Positions 27,120 to 36,385 of a DNA stretch of 64,000 nt are shown here, in pieces (position 1 is the first letter of the stretch; every line of letters begins with the position of its first letter). The DNA comes from Phycisphaerae bacterium (lineage in GTDB: Bacteria; Planctomycetota; Phycisphaerae; SM23-33). The position numbers and the translations under genes were made by a program. The DNA is taken from assembly GCA_030745875.1 (NCBI GenBank), contig JASLNT010000031.1, positions 28,832 through 92,831 of the forward strand. The letters run 5' to 3'. Below the pieces are notes generated by a model, which was not told the DNA's origin, did no database searches, and saw nothing but the letters and a program-made list of their open reading frames with translations.

Positions 27120-27575
27120 TCATCGACCAGGGCGGATAAGGCTGCAGGAAAAAACCGCCGTCGTACGACACACATCGACACGGGCCTCAACCGCGCGTTG
27201 GGCTCAGCAGGGCCCCAGTGCGCGCCGGGGCGAAATTGATGTTAGATTCACATCTGACATTCGGTTACGCTTTCCAATTCAATTATGAAAGTATTTGTAA
27301 GTGCAGCATCGGGTGATCTGAAAGCCTGCCTCCTGGGTCAAATTCGCTCTCAGTTACCCCCCGCTGACGTCGCAATTTGACTTATATATGCCTATTTTGC
27401 GGGTTAATCCCAGAATTTGCTTGATGTTCAGAGGCTATTGCAGTAGAATGCCCGTGTTATTGGAAGGTGTGCTCAGTCGACTGCGTGCTTTTTATGCTTA
27501 TGCTCTTGGTGCGTAGCTCTCTGCTCACAGTTTATAGCTCAAGACAATTCCTTTGAAGGAATGATGGAGGCCGTT
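27120..27575 (+). promoter_or_regulatory. Promoter region upstream of the small PEP-CTERM gene
   Basis: These 456 bp contain no gene. A good sigma-70-like promoter is TTGATG at 27421-27426, a 17-bp spacer and TAGAAT at 27444-27449, about 125 bp before the start codon. Further upstream, an inverted repeat GTCAAATT (27337-27344) / AATTTGAC (27374-27381) could be an operator. The region is clearly more AT-rich than its surroundings. Confidence 0.5.
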
Positions 27576-28169
27576 ATGAATCTGGCTCGAATTCTCGTAA
27601 ACAACCGTTTTTTCTGCGCGCTTACGCTGACGATCGCACTGACCCTGGCTGGCGGAACCGCACAGGCGACTCCCATTGACGGTTCAATTGCCGTCGGCGC
27701 CTACGCTACTGTCATAGACGGACCGGATCTCGCGTCCAGCACGCTGTTTACCCCTTTGGCGCCCGCACCGGCGACCATGTACTACTTCGGTGGAACCGGC
27801 GACCTTGCGGGAATACCTGCTCTAGCGCCGGTCACCGCATCGGGCCCGCTGGACATCACCGACCCGCTCGTATGGACGTTCTCCAGCCCCGAAGGAACCT
27901 GGACAACCGAAACGTTCAGTATAGACGTCTCCGAACTGGCCGGCGGGTACCTCGACTTTTTCCTGACCGGTGTGTTCACCCCCGCCGGTCCGCTTGCGGG
28001 ACTTGAACCTGCAAGCGCCGAACTGCGAATCTCGCTGAATCAGGGCGGTCCGGTCGTTAGTTGGGGCGGATCGATGACTATGACCGGCCCGGTGATCCCC
28101 GAACCGATGACCATGTCGATCCTGGGCGTCGGCGGTCTGGCGCTGCTGCGCCGACGACGCCGAAGCTGA
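27576..28169 (+). CDS. Small exported PEP-CTERM protein
   Basis: A 197-residue protein starting at ATG 27576, chosen for the GGAGG site 5 bp upstream (another ATG is five codons earlier). A signal peptide of about 30 residues precedes a beta-rich, low-charge domain without cysteines. The C-terminus has Ile-Pro-Glu-Pro, a short hydrophobic helix and a five-arginine tail, a typical PEP-CTERM sorting signal. It would be cleaved by an exosortase and placed at the surface or in an extracellular matrix. The mature domain belongs to no family I recognise. It is a single-gene unit, with its own promoter and an intrinsic terminator. Confidence 0.85.
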   Translation: MNLARILVNNRFFCALTLTIALTLAGGTAQATPIDGSIAVGAYATVIDGPDLASSTLFTPLAPAPATMYYFGGTGDLAGIPALAPVTASGPLDITDPLVWTFSSPEGTWTTETFSIDVSELAGGYLDFFLTGVFTPAGPLAGLEPASAELRISLNQGGPVVSWGGSMTMTGPVIPEPMTMSILGVGGLALLRRRRRS

Positions 28170-28192
28170 TACTCCCCCAATACGAGAATTCA

Positions 28193-28224
28193 AACCCCGT
28201 CGCCCTTCAGGCGGCGGGGTTTTT
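28193..28224 (+). terminator. Intrinsic terminator after the PEP-CTERM gene
   Basis: AACCCCGTCGCC (28193-28204), a five-base loop, and GGCGGCGGGGTT (28210-28221) form a 12-bp stem with one G-T pair, followed directly by further T residues. It lies 23 bp after the stop codon. Confidence 0.9.
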
Positions 28225-28340
28225 CTATTCAGCGCGATAACCGTTCGAGAAAAAGAGGATTCTACTTGATGACGACTCCTCTTGGGCTCATGGTATCCCT
28301 TCGGACCGAGCGGTCACACAGGTCCGAATTGGAGAAGACA

Positions 28341-29717
28341 ATGAACCGTCGAGATTTTCTGAAGACACTTAGCACGGGAATCGCACTGTACGCGGCGCCC
28401 GGCGCGGCCGGGGCGGTCAAGAGCAACAGAAAATCCCGGCCGAACGTGGTGCTGATATTCGTGGACGATCTGGGTTACGGTGACGTGGGGTATCACGGAA
28501 CGTGCGATGTGCCCACGCCCAATATCGATTCAATCGCATCAGCGGGAACGCAGTTCTCAACGGCGTACGTAACCGCTGCCGTTTGCGGACCCTCACGCGC
28601 CGGACTCCTGAGCGGGCAGTACCAGCAACGATTCGGATTCGACGACAACCCCGGACCGTTCACTCAATCGGCGGAGGTGCGGATCGGCACGCCGCTCGAT
28701 CGGCCTAACATCGCAGAAAGGCTCAAGGAGTTGGGCTACACCACGGGCATGGTCGGTAAGTGGCACGAGGGCGATGACGAAAGACACCAACCGCACAAGC
28801 GAGGATTCGACGAGTATTTCGGCTTCAACAACGGAGCCGCCGAATACTTCATCAAGAACAATCCCAAAAACCGCCTGCTCCGCAACGGTAAGCCGGTCGC
28901 ACGCGAGGACGCCTATCTGACAGACGCCTTCGGACGAGAGGCCGCAGCGTTCGTTCGGAAACATAAGAACCGCCCGTTCTTCCTCTATGCGTCCTTCAAC
29001 GCTGTCCACGGACCGCTCCAAGCCCCAGAAAGTGAGATCGCCTCAGCTCCGAAGAACGCGGACCCTAAGCGCCGAATCCTGGCCGCCATGCTGTCGTCGC
29101 TGGACCGCAACATCGGGCAAATACTCGGGGCGATTCGCAAGTGCGGGCTCGAGTCGAACACGCTGGTGATATTCTGGAGCGACAACGGAGGCAAACCGAC
29201 CGGAAATCGATCGCTGAACACCCCGCTGCGCGGTATGAAGGGGCAGTACTACGAGGGCGGTATTCGCGTACCGGCGTGCATGAAGTGGCCCGGCGCGATA
29301 CCGGCTGACAAACGCTACGACCAGCCCGTCAGCACCCTGGACGTCATGCCGACAGCCCTAAGCGCCGCCGGAACCGAGATATGTCCCAACTGGAAGCTCG
29401 ACGGAGTCAATCTGCTGGATCACCTGAACGGTAAGAAAAAGACCCCGCCCCACCGGATGCTGTACTGGCGCCAGCTATACCACTGGGCCATCCGCGACAC
29501 CGACTGGAAACTCGTCAAGATGCGAAACGCCGACCAACCGCAACTGTTCCACATCTCCCGGGACAAGTGCGAGAAAGAGGACTTGTTCAAGAAGCGGCCG
29601 GACATAGTCAAACGCCTGACCGAAGCGTACGGAAAATGGAACGCGGGATTAATGAAGCCGCAGTGGGGATGGCAGCCGGGCATCTGCGGGAAAAAGTACA
29701 ACCGACCGAAACAATAA
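28341..29717 (+). CDS. Tat-exported type I sulfatase
   Basis: A 458-residue protein starting at ATG 28341 after GGAGAAG; an in-frame extension upstream lacks signals. The N-terminus has a twin-arginine signal (Arg-Arg-Asp-Phe-Leu-Lys). The sulfatase active site is Cys82 in Cys-Gly-Pro-Ser-Arg-Ala-Gly, the residue converted to formylglycine; the metal-binding Asp-Asp pair (42-43), Gly-Lys-Trp-His and Ser-Asp-Asn-Gly-Gly are all present. It would remove sulfate esters, most likely from algal or other sulfated glycans. Tat export fits cytoplasmic maturation before secretion. The next gene, 127 bp downstream, contains a SUMF1-like domain, but see that entry about its activity. Confidence 0.9.
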   Translation: MNRRDFLKTLSTGIALYAAPGAAGAVKSNRKSRPNVVLIFVDDLGYGDVGYHGTCDVPTPNIDSIASAGTQFSTAYVTAAVCGPSRAGLLSGQYQQRFGFDDNPGPFTQSAEVRIGTPLDRPNIAERLKELGYTTGMVGKWHEGDDERHQPHKRGFDEYFGFNNGAAEYFIKNNPKNRLLRNGKPVAREDAYLTDAFGREAAAFVRKHKNRPFFLYASFNAVHGPLQAPESEIASAPKNADPKRRILAAMLSSLDRNIGQILGAIRKCGLESNTLVIFWSDNGGKPTGNRSLNTPLRGMKGQYYEGGIRVPACMKWPGAIPADKRYDQPVSTLDVMPTALSAAGTEICPNWKLDGVNLLDHLNGKKKTPPHRMLYWRQLYHWAIRDTDWKLVKMRNADQPQLFHISRDKCEKEDLFKKRPDIVKRLTEAYGKWNAGLMKPQWGWQPGICGKKYNRPKQ

Positions 29718-29844
29718 CAGTCTCCATCACACCGCCTGGCCCTGCGCGTGGGGCGGCGATCCGTAACAACCTGGGATTCGGTTTGCCCAATGCGGCGCAT
29801 CGGATACAATCTCTCACGGTAGAAACTCAAATGAGAATGATGCG

Positions 29845-32800
29845 ATGAGGAACGGACGGGTGAACAGGACTTTCTCTTCGACGCTGAGTTTAGCGTGGGC
29901 GATCGCTGCGGCGACCGTCATTTCGGCGACTCCGCCGGCCGCAGCAGCCAAGAAACCCGACGGCGTGCTGGTTCGCGCCGGAGCCCCTGTCGGTGTTCGA
30001 GCGCTGGGCGCAGAGTGGCGGAAAGACGGCGGGGCGCTGCAATGCAGCGGAACGGGCAACGTGCTGATGAGCGTATGGGGCCTGGACAAGGGGGATTTCC
30101 AAATCACCGCCAGGCTCTCGATAACCAAGCTCGACAGCACCGCCGCTTCGTTCATGATGGGAGCGAGCAATTTTGGCTTTGACGGTAAAGGCCGGACGCT
30201 GTTCACCGAGGGACCGCTGTTCGGCAAATTGCAGCATCGCGGTAAGTCCGCCGCGCATATCACCGAAGGCAAACTGTTCGAATTCAGCGTTGTGCGGCGC
30301 AGCGGGAAGATCGCCTTCCGGATAAACGACAAAGTTATCGCCCACCTGAACCACTCCGGACCGATCAACGGTTTCGGATTTCGCCCGCATCGCGGTCGGA
30401 TGGGAATCATCGAATTCATCGCCAGGGGAAATCTCGTGGAACTGCGCCAGTCGCAACTGGTCATCCCGGTCAAATCAAAGCGACCGGCGCGTCGCGCTCC
30501 GGGTGGCAAGATCAATCCGGCGGGGCTTCGAATGGCGATCGAGGATCTGATGCGAACGTTTCCAAACAGATACAAGGGCGGCGCCGAATTCCTCGCCCGC
30601 CTGGATCGCATCAAAGCCCAATCCGACGATGAACGGACCGCCCGTTTCACCGCATTGAAACGCGAGGCGCTTCTGGCTAATCCGTTGCTGGACTTCAAAC
30701 GCCTTGTAGTAGTCCGACGCCGCATCGGTCGCGATGCAACGCGATTCGACGGTGGAATGTGGGGCTTCAACAGCCGCTCGCTCGGAATCCCCGACACCGG
30801 CTCGGGCAACACTATCCTTCCCCGCAAGGGCTTCAACAACGAGATCGCCATACTCTCGCCGATCTCGCACGAGGGACGCTTCACCACGCTCTACAAACCG
30901 AAAACCAGCGTGTTCGTCGGCGACGTCGATCTTCATTGGGATGCGACGAAGATGCTGTTCTCATCGATCGACTTAAAAGGTCTGTGGCAGATTTTCGAGG
31001 CGGGAACGGACGCCAAACCCCCGCGACAGGTCACGCGCGGAGAATACGGAGATGTAGACAACTACGACGCATGCTACCTTCCGGACGGAGGGATCATCTT
31101 CGGATCGACACGTTCGTTCCAGCGAGTCCCCTGCCGAAGCACGCTGCAAACCCCAATTACGCTGCTGTACCGAATGGACGCCGACGGAGCAAACATCCGC
31201 CAACTCACCTTCGACCAGGATCACAACTGGTGCCCCACCGTGCTTCCCGACGGACGAGTGCTGTACCTTCGCTGGGAGTATTCGGGCATTCCGCACGGCG
31301 CTTCACGGATTCTCTTCCAGATGAATCCCGACGGTACGGGGCAAACGGCGTACTACGGGAGCAATTCGCACTGGCCTAACTGCGTGTTCTTCGCCCGGCC
31401 GGTTCCCGATCGCCCGGGCGTGTTCACGGGCGTCGTCAGCGGAAACCACGACGTCCCGCGGATGGGCGAACTGCTCCTGTTCGATCGCAACAAGAGCACG
31501 TTTGAGGCTGACGGCGTGGTCCAGCGTATTCCCGGACGGGGCAAGAAGGTCGTCCCGATTATCGCCGACACTATCGCAAGAAACTCCTGGCCGAAATTCC
31601 TGCATCCCTGGCCGCTGTCCGACAAGTACTTCATCACCGCGTGCAAACCGACGGCGAGGTCGCTGTGGGGAATCTATCTTGTCGACACGTTCGACAACCT
31701 GCTGCTGCTGCGAGAAGAAACCGGCGAGGCCCTCCTCGAGCCAATCCCGCTGCACAAGACGAAGAAGCCTCCGGTTATCCCAAGCAGGATTGACCCGAGC
31801 CGCAAGGATGCGACGGTGTTTCTGGCTGACATATACCGGGGCGGAGGGCTGGCGGGCGTTCCGCGAGGCGCGGTGAAGAAACTTCGCCTGTTTACGTATC
31901 ACTTCCAGTACTTCGGCATGTCGCCGAACGTCAGAAACTCAGTCGGCGGGGACGGACCCTGGGAGCCCTTGCGAGTTCTGGGCACGGTCCCGGTGGCGGA
32001 CGATGGTTCAGCGTCGTTCCGCGTGCCCGCCAACACGCCGATCTCTATCCAACCGCTCGACGAAAGCGGAGCCGCCCTGCAGTTGATGCGCAGTTGGTTC
32101 ACCGCCATGCCGGGCGAGAATGTCTCCTGCCTCGGATGCCACGAATCGCAGAAAGACGCCTCGCCGGTCGCCGTATCCGCCACGGTAGGCCGCAAACCGT
32201 CGGAAATCACGCCCTGGTACGGTCCGCCCAGGGGCTTCAGCTTCCGGCGCGAAGTGCAGCCGGTGCTCCAGAAATACTGCGTGGGCTGCCACAATGGAAA
32301 ACCGCGCAAAGACGGTAAGAAACCGCCCGACCTGCGTCGCGATAAAAACAGCAGCGCCACCGGAGCGTATTCGCGGTCGTACAGGGCGCTCTACGCTTAC
32401 ACTCGCACGCCGTCGCTGGAAAGCGATATGCACATGCTGATCCCGGGCGACTTCCACGCCGACAACAGCGAGTTGATCCGGATGCTTCGCAAGGGGCACC
32501 GCGGGGTCAAGCTGTCGGCGGAAGCCTGGGAGCGGCTTATAACGTGGATCGACCTGTGCGTTCCGTTCTACGGGACGTGGCATGAATTGGCGGGCTGGAA
32601 GACCGTGAAGCCCGCCAGCCTGCGGCGCCGGGCAATGCTCAAACTCTACGCCGGTATAGACTACGATCCGGAATCAGTCGACGCCCTGGCGCCCGATCCG
32701 GACCCGATCGTCCCCAAAGCCCGCCCCGCCGCCGCCAAACCGCCCGCGCCGGAGGGTTGGCCTTTCGACGCAAAAGAAGCCAAACGCAGGCAGTCGGTTG

Positions 32801-33684
32801 TTTCGGAATCTCAACGTGAGATCTTACTTTCAGGCAACGTGAAACTTACGCTGGTCTACATCCCGAAGGGGAAGTTCGTAATGGGCGACCTGTCCGGAGC
32901 CGATGACGAACGCCCCCTGGCGCCGGTCAGCATTGACCAACCGTTCTGGATGGGCAAATTCGAGGTGACCAACGAACAGTTCGCCCAATTCGACTCCAAG
33001 CACAACAGCAGGTGGATCAAGGGGCCCGGACAGCAATATTCCAGCGCCGAAAGGGGCTGGCGGGTCAACGGACCGAAGCAGCCCGTGGTGCGGGTTTCGT
33101 GGCGCCGGGCGATGGAGTTTTGCCAATGGCTGTCCAGGAAGACCGGAAAGACCTTCACGCTGCCCACTGAAGCACAATGGGAATACGCCTGCCGCGCCGG
33201 AACGAACACGCCCCTGTGGTACGGCGGGCTTGAGGCGGATTTCTCCAGAACCGCCAGTCTCGCCGACGGGACATTGACCAAGGCCTGCCTCGCCCTGAGG
33301 CGGAAATCACTGCATCGCACGACCGCAGCGCTTCAAACGCTGGTGAGGCCGGCGTTCAGCGATAAGGGAAATGACGGTGAGATTGTCAGCGCGGTCGTCG
33401 GGAAGTATCGACCGAACCCCTTCGGATTGCACGACATGCATGGAAACGCCTCGGAGTGGACACGGTCGACATACAAACCCTATCCGTATCGAAGAGGCGA
33501 CGGACGCGACGACCCGAAAACCAACGGACGCAAAGTCGCTCGCGGAGGCGGTTTCCACGACCGCCCCGCCGCCGCACGGTCCGCATGCCGCCTTAGCTAT
33601 CCGTCATGGCGTCGAGTGTTTGACGTGGGATTCCGCGTAGTCTGTCAGGCGGACGTCTCATCACAAACGAAAGACAAACAATAA
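29845..33684 (+). CDS. Fusion: LamG-like + HzsA-like dihaem protein + SUMF1-like domain
   Basis: A 1279-residue exported protein. Residues about 35-200 form a concanavalin-like (LamG/DUF1080-like) domain. From about 215 to 955 it follows the HzsA-like plan of the proteins at 8751 and 57648: the Asn-Pro-Leu-Leu-Asp-Phe block, propeller blades and two haem motifs, CLGCH and CVGCH. From about 1000 to the end there is a formylglycine-generating-enzyme (SUMF1) type domain: Tyr-Ile-Pro-Lys-Gly-Lys-Phe-Val-Met-Gly, Val-Thr-Asn-Glu-Gln-Phe, Leu-Pro-Thr-Glu-Ala-Gln-Trp-Glu-Tyr-Ala-Cys-Arg and Val-Gly-Phe-Arg-Val-Val. The cysteine pair of catalytic FGEs is absent from the Arg-Gly-Gly region, so this is probably a binding or structural module. 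The start lacks a strong ribosome-binding site. Confidence 0.75.
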   Translation: MRNGRVNRTFSSTLSLAWAIAAATVISATPPAAAAKKPDGVLVRAGAPVGVRALGAEWRKDGGALQCSGTGNVLMSVWGLDKGDFQITARLSITKLDSTAASFMMGASNFGFDGKGRTLFTEGPLFGKLQHRGKSAAHITEGKLFEFSVVRRSGKIAFRINDKVIAHLNHSGPINGFGFRPHRGRMGIIEFIARGNLVELRQSQLVIPVKSKRPARRAPGGKINPAGLRMAIEDLMRTFPNRYKGGAEFLARLDRIKAQSDDERTARFTALKREALLANPLLDFKRLVVVRRRIGRDATRFDGGMWGFNSRSLGIPDTGSGNTILPRKGFNNEIAILSPISHEGRFTTLYKPKTSVFVGDVDLHWDATKMLFSSIDLKGLWQIFEAGTDAKPPRQVTRGEYGDVDNYDACYLPDGGIIFGSTRSFQRVPCRSTLQTPITLLYRMDADGANIRQLTFDQDHNWCPTVLPDGRVLYLRWEYSGIPHGASRILFQMNPDGTGQTAYYGSNSHWPNCVFFARPVPDRPGVFTGVVSGNHDVPRMGELLLFDRNKSTFEADGVVQRIPGRGKKVVPIIADTIARNSWPKFLHPWPLSDKYFITACKPTARSLWGIYLVDTFDNLLLLREETGEALLEPIPLHKTKKPPVIPSRIDPSRKDATVFLADIYRGGGLAGVPRGAVKKLRLFTYHFQYFGMSPNVRNSVGGDGPWEPLRVLGTVPVADDGSASFRVPANTPISIQPLDESGAALQLMRSWFTAMPGENVSCLGCHESQKDASPVAVSATVGRKPSEITPWYGPPRGFSFRREVQPVLQKYCVGCHNGKPRKDGKKPPDLRRDKNSSATGAYSRSYRALYAYTRTPSLESDMHMLIPGDFHADNSELIRMLRKGHRGVKLSAEAWERLITWIDLCVPFYGTWHELAGWKTVKPASLRRRAMLKLYAGIDYDPESVDALAPDPDPIVPKARPAAAKPPAPEGWPFDAKEAKRRQSVVSESQREILLSGNVKLTLVYIPKGKFVMGDLSGADDERPLAPVSIDQPFWMGKFEVTNEQFAQFDSKHNSRWIKGPGQQYSSAERGWRVNGPKQPVVRVSWRRAMEFCQWLSRKTGKTFTLPTEAQWEYACRAGTNTPLWYGGLEADFSRTASLADGTLTKACLALRRKSLHRTTAALQTLVRPAFSDKGNDGEIVSAVVGKYRPNPFGLHDMHGNASEWTRSTYKPYPYRRGDGRDDPKTNGRKVARGGGFHDRPAAARSACRLSYPSWRRVFDVGFRVVCQADVSSQTKDKQ

Positions 33685-33853
33685 CGACCGGACCGCCGAC
33701 GACTAATATCGATTGCAGCAACGGACCTGTAAAGATAAGATTACAGCTTGTGATTCTTCTTGTCAGAGGTATCCAACCGCAATGATATCAGAGCAAAACG
33801 ATAACTCATTTCATCAAGAAACCGCCCGCCGCCCGCGTCGAGAATACGTATTG

Positions 33854-34354
33854 ATGCTAAAGGCGACAGCGATTGTTTTCGCTGCAGCCGCGTTGATCGG
33901 ATGCAGGCGGCCTCCGACCGACGCCTCGCCAAACGTACTGCCCGCATCAGGCCCGGCGTCCATGCCTGCGTCGGGGCCTGCGGATAATGAAGACGCTCGC
34001 ATGCGCAAATTGGTTCTGGGTACGTGGGCTGACGAGTACCAGGGCAAACGGACGATGACGCTTCGCCCGGACGGGACGGGCACGATGCTCGTGGAGCTTG
34101 ACGGACTGAAGGCGTTTATGTTTGCTTCCCGGTTGAGGTTCGACATGGTGTGGTCCCTGGAGAACGGGCGGCTGAAAAAACGCACCGTCGGCGGAGAACC
34201 GGCGGGGAAAGTGGGGTTGATTCTGGCGACTATGGGCGATCGCGTGGATGAGCCTATTCTTGAGCTAACCGATAAGCGCCTGCTGTTGCTCGACGCCAAC
34301 GGTAAGACCAAGTACGACTGGCGACGCGTGGATGGAGCCGTAAAGGCGCCCTAG
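33854..34354 (+). CDS. Putative lipoprotein, lipocalin-like
   Basis: A 166-residue protein if started at ATG 33854, where a lipoprotein signal begins directly (lipobox Leu-Ile-Gly-Cys17); an in-frame extension upstream reaches 33713 but would bury that signal. A Ser/Pro/Ala-rich linker follows with repeated Ala-Ser-Gly-Pro. The last 110 residues are beta-rich (Gly-Thr-Trp, Thr-Met-Thr-Leu-Arg-Pro-Asp-Gly-Thr-Gly) and resemble lipocalin-like or DUF-type small barrels that begin with a Gly-x-Trp motif. Function unknown. The ribosome-binding site is weak, so the start is the least certain part. Confidence 0.6.
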   Translation: MLKATAIVFAAAALIGCRRPPTDASPNVLPASGPASMPASGPADNEDARMRKLVLGTWADEYQGKRTMTLRPDGTGTMLVELDGLKAFMFASRLRFDMVWSLENGRLKKRTVGGEPAGKVGLILATMGDRVDEPILELTDKRLLLLDANGKTKYDWRRVDGAVKAP

Positions 34355-34379
34355 CGACAGTCGTCGCACAACATAGCTC

Positions 34380-36281
34380 TCATGTCCCCTGCCGCTTCTT
34401 GCGCAAAGTGGTCCTCCACTTGGGATTCTTCTTCTTGTAGTCCTGAAACGCCTGGTACTCAGCGGGCGAGATCTTACCGTCATTGTCGGTGTCAATGTGC
34501 GGGAACAACCATTCCCATCCGCCCTTGTCCCTGTTCCATTCAGCGCGAGACGACCACTGCCTTTTGCTGAAATGCTTTGAAGTTCCGCCCGAGGGCGTTT
34601 TCGCATTTGTCCAGCTTTCGTCCAGGCGGAGGGGGATCTTCTTGTATTCCTCCGGATGCAGTCGCCACCAGATCGCATTTGAACTCCAGTGACGTTTTGC
34701 TCCGGGTCCGTATCCTTTACCGTTCCATTCGATCACCACGCCTGAGGTCTTCATGTCGGCCTGAATCGCGGGCACATCAACCTGGTGAACGTTCTTGTTC
34801 GACTTGACGCAATGAGCCGCTGCAATACCGGCCGCCTCGCCCATGACAACGTACGAAGACTCCATGCGAATCGACGCCATCGCCACATGCGACGCCGACA
34901 TGCAGACCGACACCAGCAGATTGTCGCACTTGTCGGGTTTTGGGGTCAGAGCCCGGTAGGATATCTGGTACGGACCGGGGCTGACGCGCATGAATATCTC
35001 GCCCTCGGAGGCGACCTTCCCGTCGTGGGCGATTAATCTGGGCGGATAGATGTCGACCGCATAATACGCCAGACCAATCGAATCCTTGATCACCGTCTGG
35101 TGCATGAGGTCCTGCTGGGTCATAACGCGCCGCCCGATCATCCGCCTGCCCATTCGCGTGTAAAGCTGGTCGGGAAAGTCGTTGTTATCGGGATACTCGC
35201 CCGAGCGGAGTTGCGGGTTCTTCATCCCGACAAGGACGTTCATGGTCTTTACGTGGTCGATCCAGTCGCGCCAGATTTCGCTCCGCGTCGCCCAGTCGCC
35301 ATCGGGATATTCTAACTGTCGCGAAGGCGGGCCCGACGAAATCATGGCGCTGCGCGCGTAGTTTGTGTGAGGCCAGAAAACGTAACGCCTGGCCTTCCCG
35401 CCGGCGCCGTGTTTTGCGATCGCACGTATCGCCAGCGCATATCTCTTCCGATCGACAGGCCGGTCCAGAGGCTTGACAGGCGTTCCGCCCCTGGAAACCC
35501 ATTGCAGGCGAAAGTTATACGCGATCATGTACTTCGAAGCGGCGCCGGGCTCGTAAGGTTCGGTGGTTATCATCGGCAGGACGCCGCTTTTCGGGTCGCC
35601 CGGGACTACGTACGGATCGACGTCGAAATACTTCAAGCCCCGCTGACCGCCCAGCGATTCGTTGTACTTCGACCGGGCCTCCCTGCCGGTCGTATAGTCC
35701 GAACCGGCAAACGCCATCAGGTCGCCCTCGTAGCTCGCGTCAATGTAAACGTTCGCCTTAACCGCAAACACACGGGTCTTTGCAGGCTTGGCGGGTGGGG
35801 CTCCTTCCTTCATAACCGGTGCGTAGTTGAGATATATTTTCTCGATGGTCGAGCCTCTCTTGACAACGTCGGCGGCGCTGTCGAGGCGATGATGTGTGAA
35901 ATACTTGATCCCCGCATCGTCGCACTTCTTTTTCAGCATCAGGCGGATCTTCCACTGGTTCATATGGCTCGAACCGCCAAGGGCCATATCCGCATCATGG
36001 AGTTCCTTGGCAATCCCGCCGATGTCCGAGTAGTACATGCAGTCCTGCTTGATGCGAATCCCTCCGCCTGCGATCCCGCCGAGATGGCGAAACGGTTCGA
36101 TGATTATCACGCTTCGCCCGCGCCGCACCGCCGCCAGCGCCGCTGCGATCCCGCTGGCGGTCCCGCCGTAAACGCAGACATCGGCCTGTAGGGTCCTGGC
36201 GTTCGGGGCTCCGTCGGCGACAACCGCCGAGACACACACGATCAGGAACATCGCGACGATACGCCTGCGCATGTCAGTCAT
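34380..36281 (-). CDS. Exported FAD-dependent oxidoreductase with C-terminal EF-hand
   Basis: A 633-residue protein starting at ATG 36281 after AGAGGAGATATC. A signal peptide (1-24) is followed by the dinucleotide-binding motif Val-Tyr-Gly-Gly-Thr-Ala-Ser-Gly-Ile-Ala-Ala and Glu-Pro-Phe-Arg-His-Leu-Gly-Gly, typical of the FAD_oxidored (PF12831) group common in planctomycetes. Toward the C-terminus, Gly-Glu-Ala-Ala-Gly-Ile-Ala-Ala is the second FAD-contact region. The last 60 residues add an EF-hand loop (Asp-Thr-Asp-Asn-Asp-Gly-Lys-Ile-Ser-Pro-Ala-Glu-Tyr). The substrate is unknown; such proteins are often near glycan-degrading genes. It is divergent from the helicase gene, 104 bp away. Confidence 0.8.
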   Translation of the reverse strand: MTDMRRRIVAMFLIVCVSAVVADGAPNARTLQADVCVYGGTASGIAAALAAVRRGRSVIIIEPFRHLGGIAGGGIRIKQDCMYYSDIGGIAKELHDADMALGGSSHMNQWKIRLMLKKKCDDAGIKYFTHHRLDSAADVVKRGSTIEKIYLNYAPVMKEGAPPAKPAKTRVFAVKANVYIDASYEGDLMAFAGSDYTTGREARSKYNESLGGQRGLKYFDVDPYVVPGDPKSGVLPMITTEPYEPGAASKYMIAYNFRLQWVSRGGTPVKPLDRPVDRKRYALAIRAIAKHGAGGKARRYVFWPHTNYARSAMISSGPPSRQLEYPDGDWATRSEIWRDWIDHVKTMNVLVGMKNPQLRSGEYPDNNDFPDQLYTRMGRRMIGRRVMTQQDLMHQTVIKDSIGLAYYAVDIYPPRLIAHDGKVASEGEIFMRVSPGPYQISYRALTPKPDKCDNLLVSVCMSASHVAMASIRMESSYVVMGEAAGIAAAHCVKSNKNVHQVDVPAIQADMKTSGVVIEWNGKGYGPGAKRHWSSNAIWWRLHPEEYKKIPLRLDESWTNAKTPSGGTSKHFSKRQWSSRAEWNRDKGGWEWLFPHIDTDNDGKISPAEYQAFQDYKKKNPKWRTTLRKKRQGT

Positions 36282-36385
36282 GATATCTCCTCTGAGTTCA
36301 TATTGACCGGAGCGTTATGATATCCAATTAGCATCGCCAAGGGCGGATAAAATCGAAGACCCAAAGGATTGCGATTGCAGCCTCC

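Noticed and set aside
32850..33684. Catalytic formylglycine-generating enzyme
   Set aside because: The SUMF1-like fold is clear, but the paired catalytic cysteines are missing and the protein is exported, whereas the sulfatase is Tat-exported after folding.
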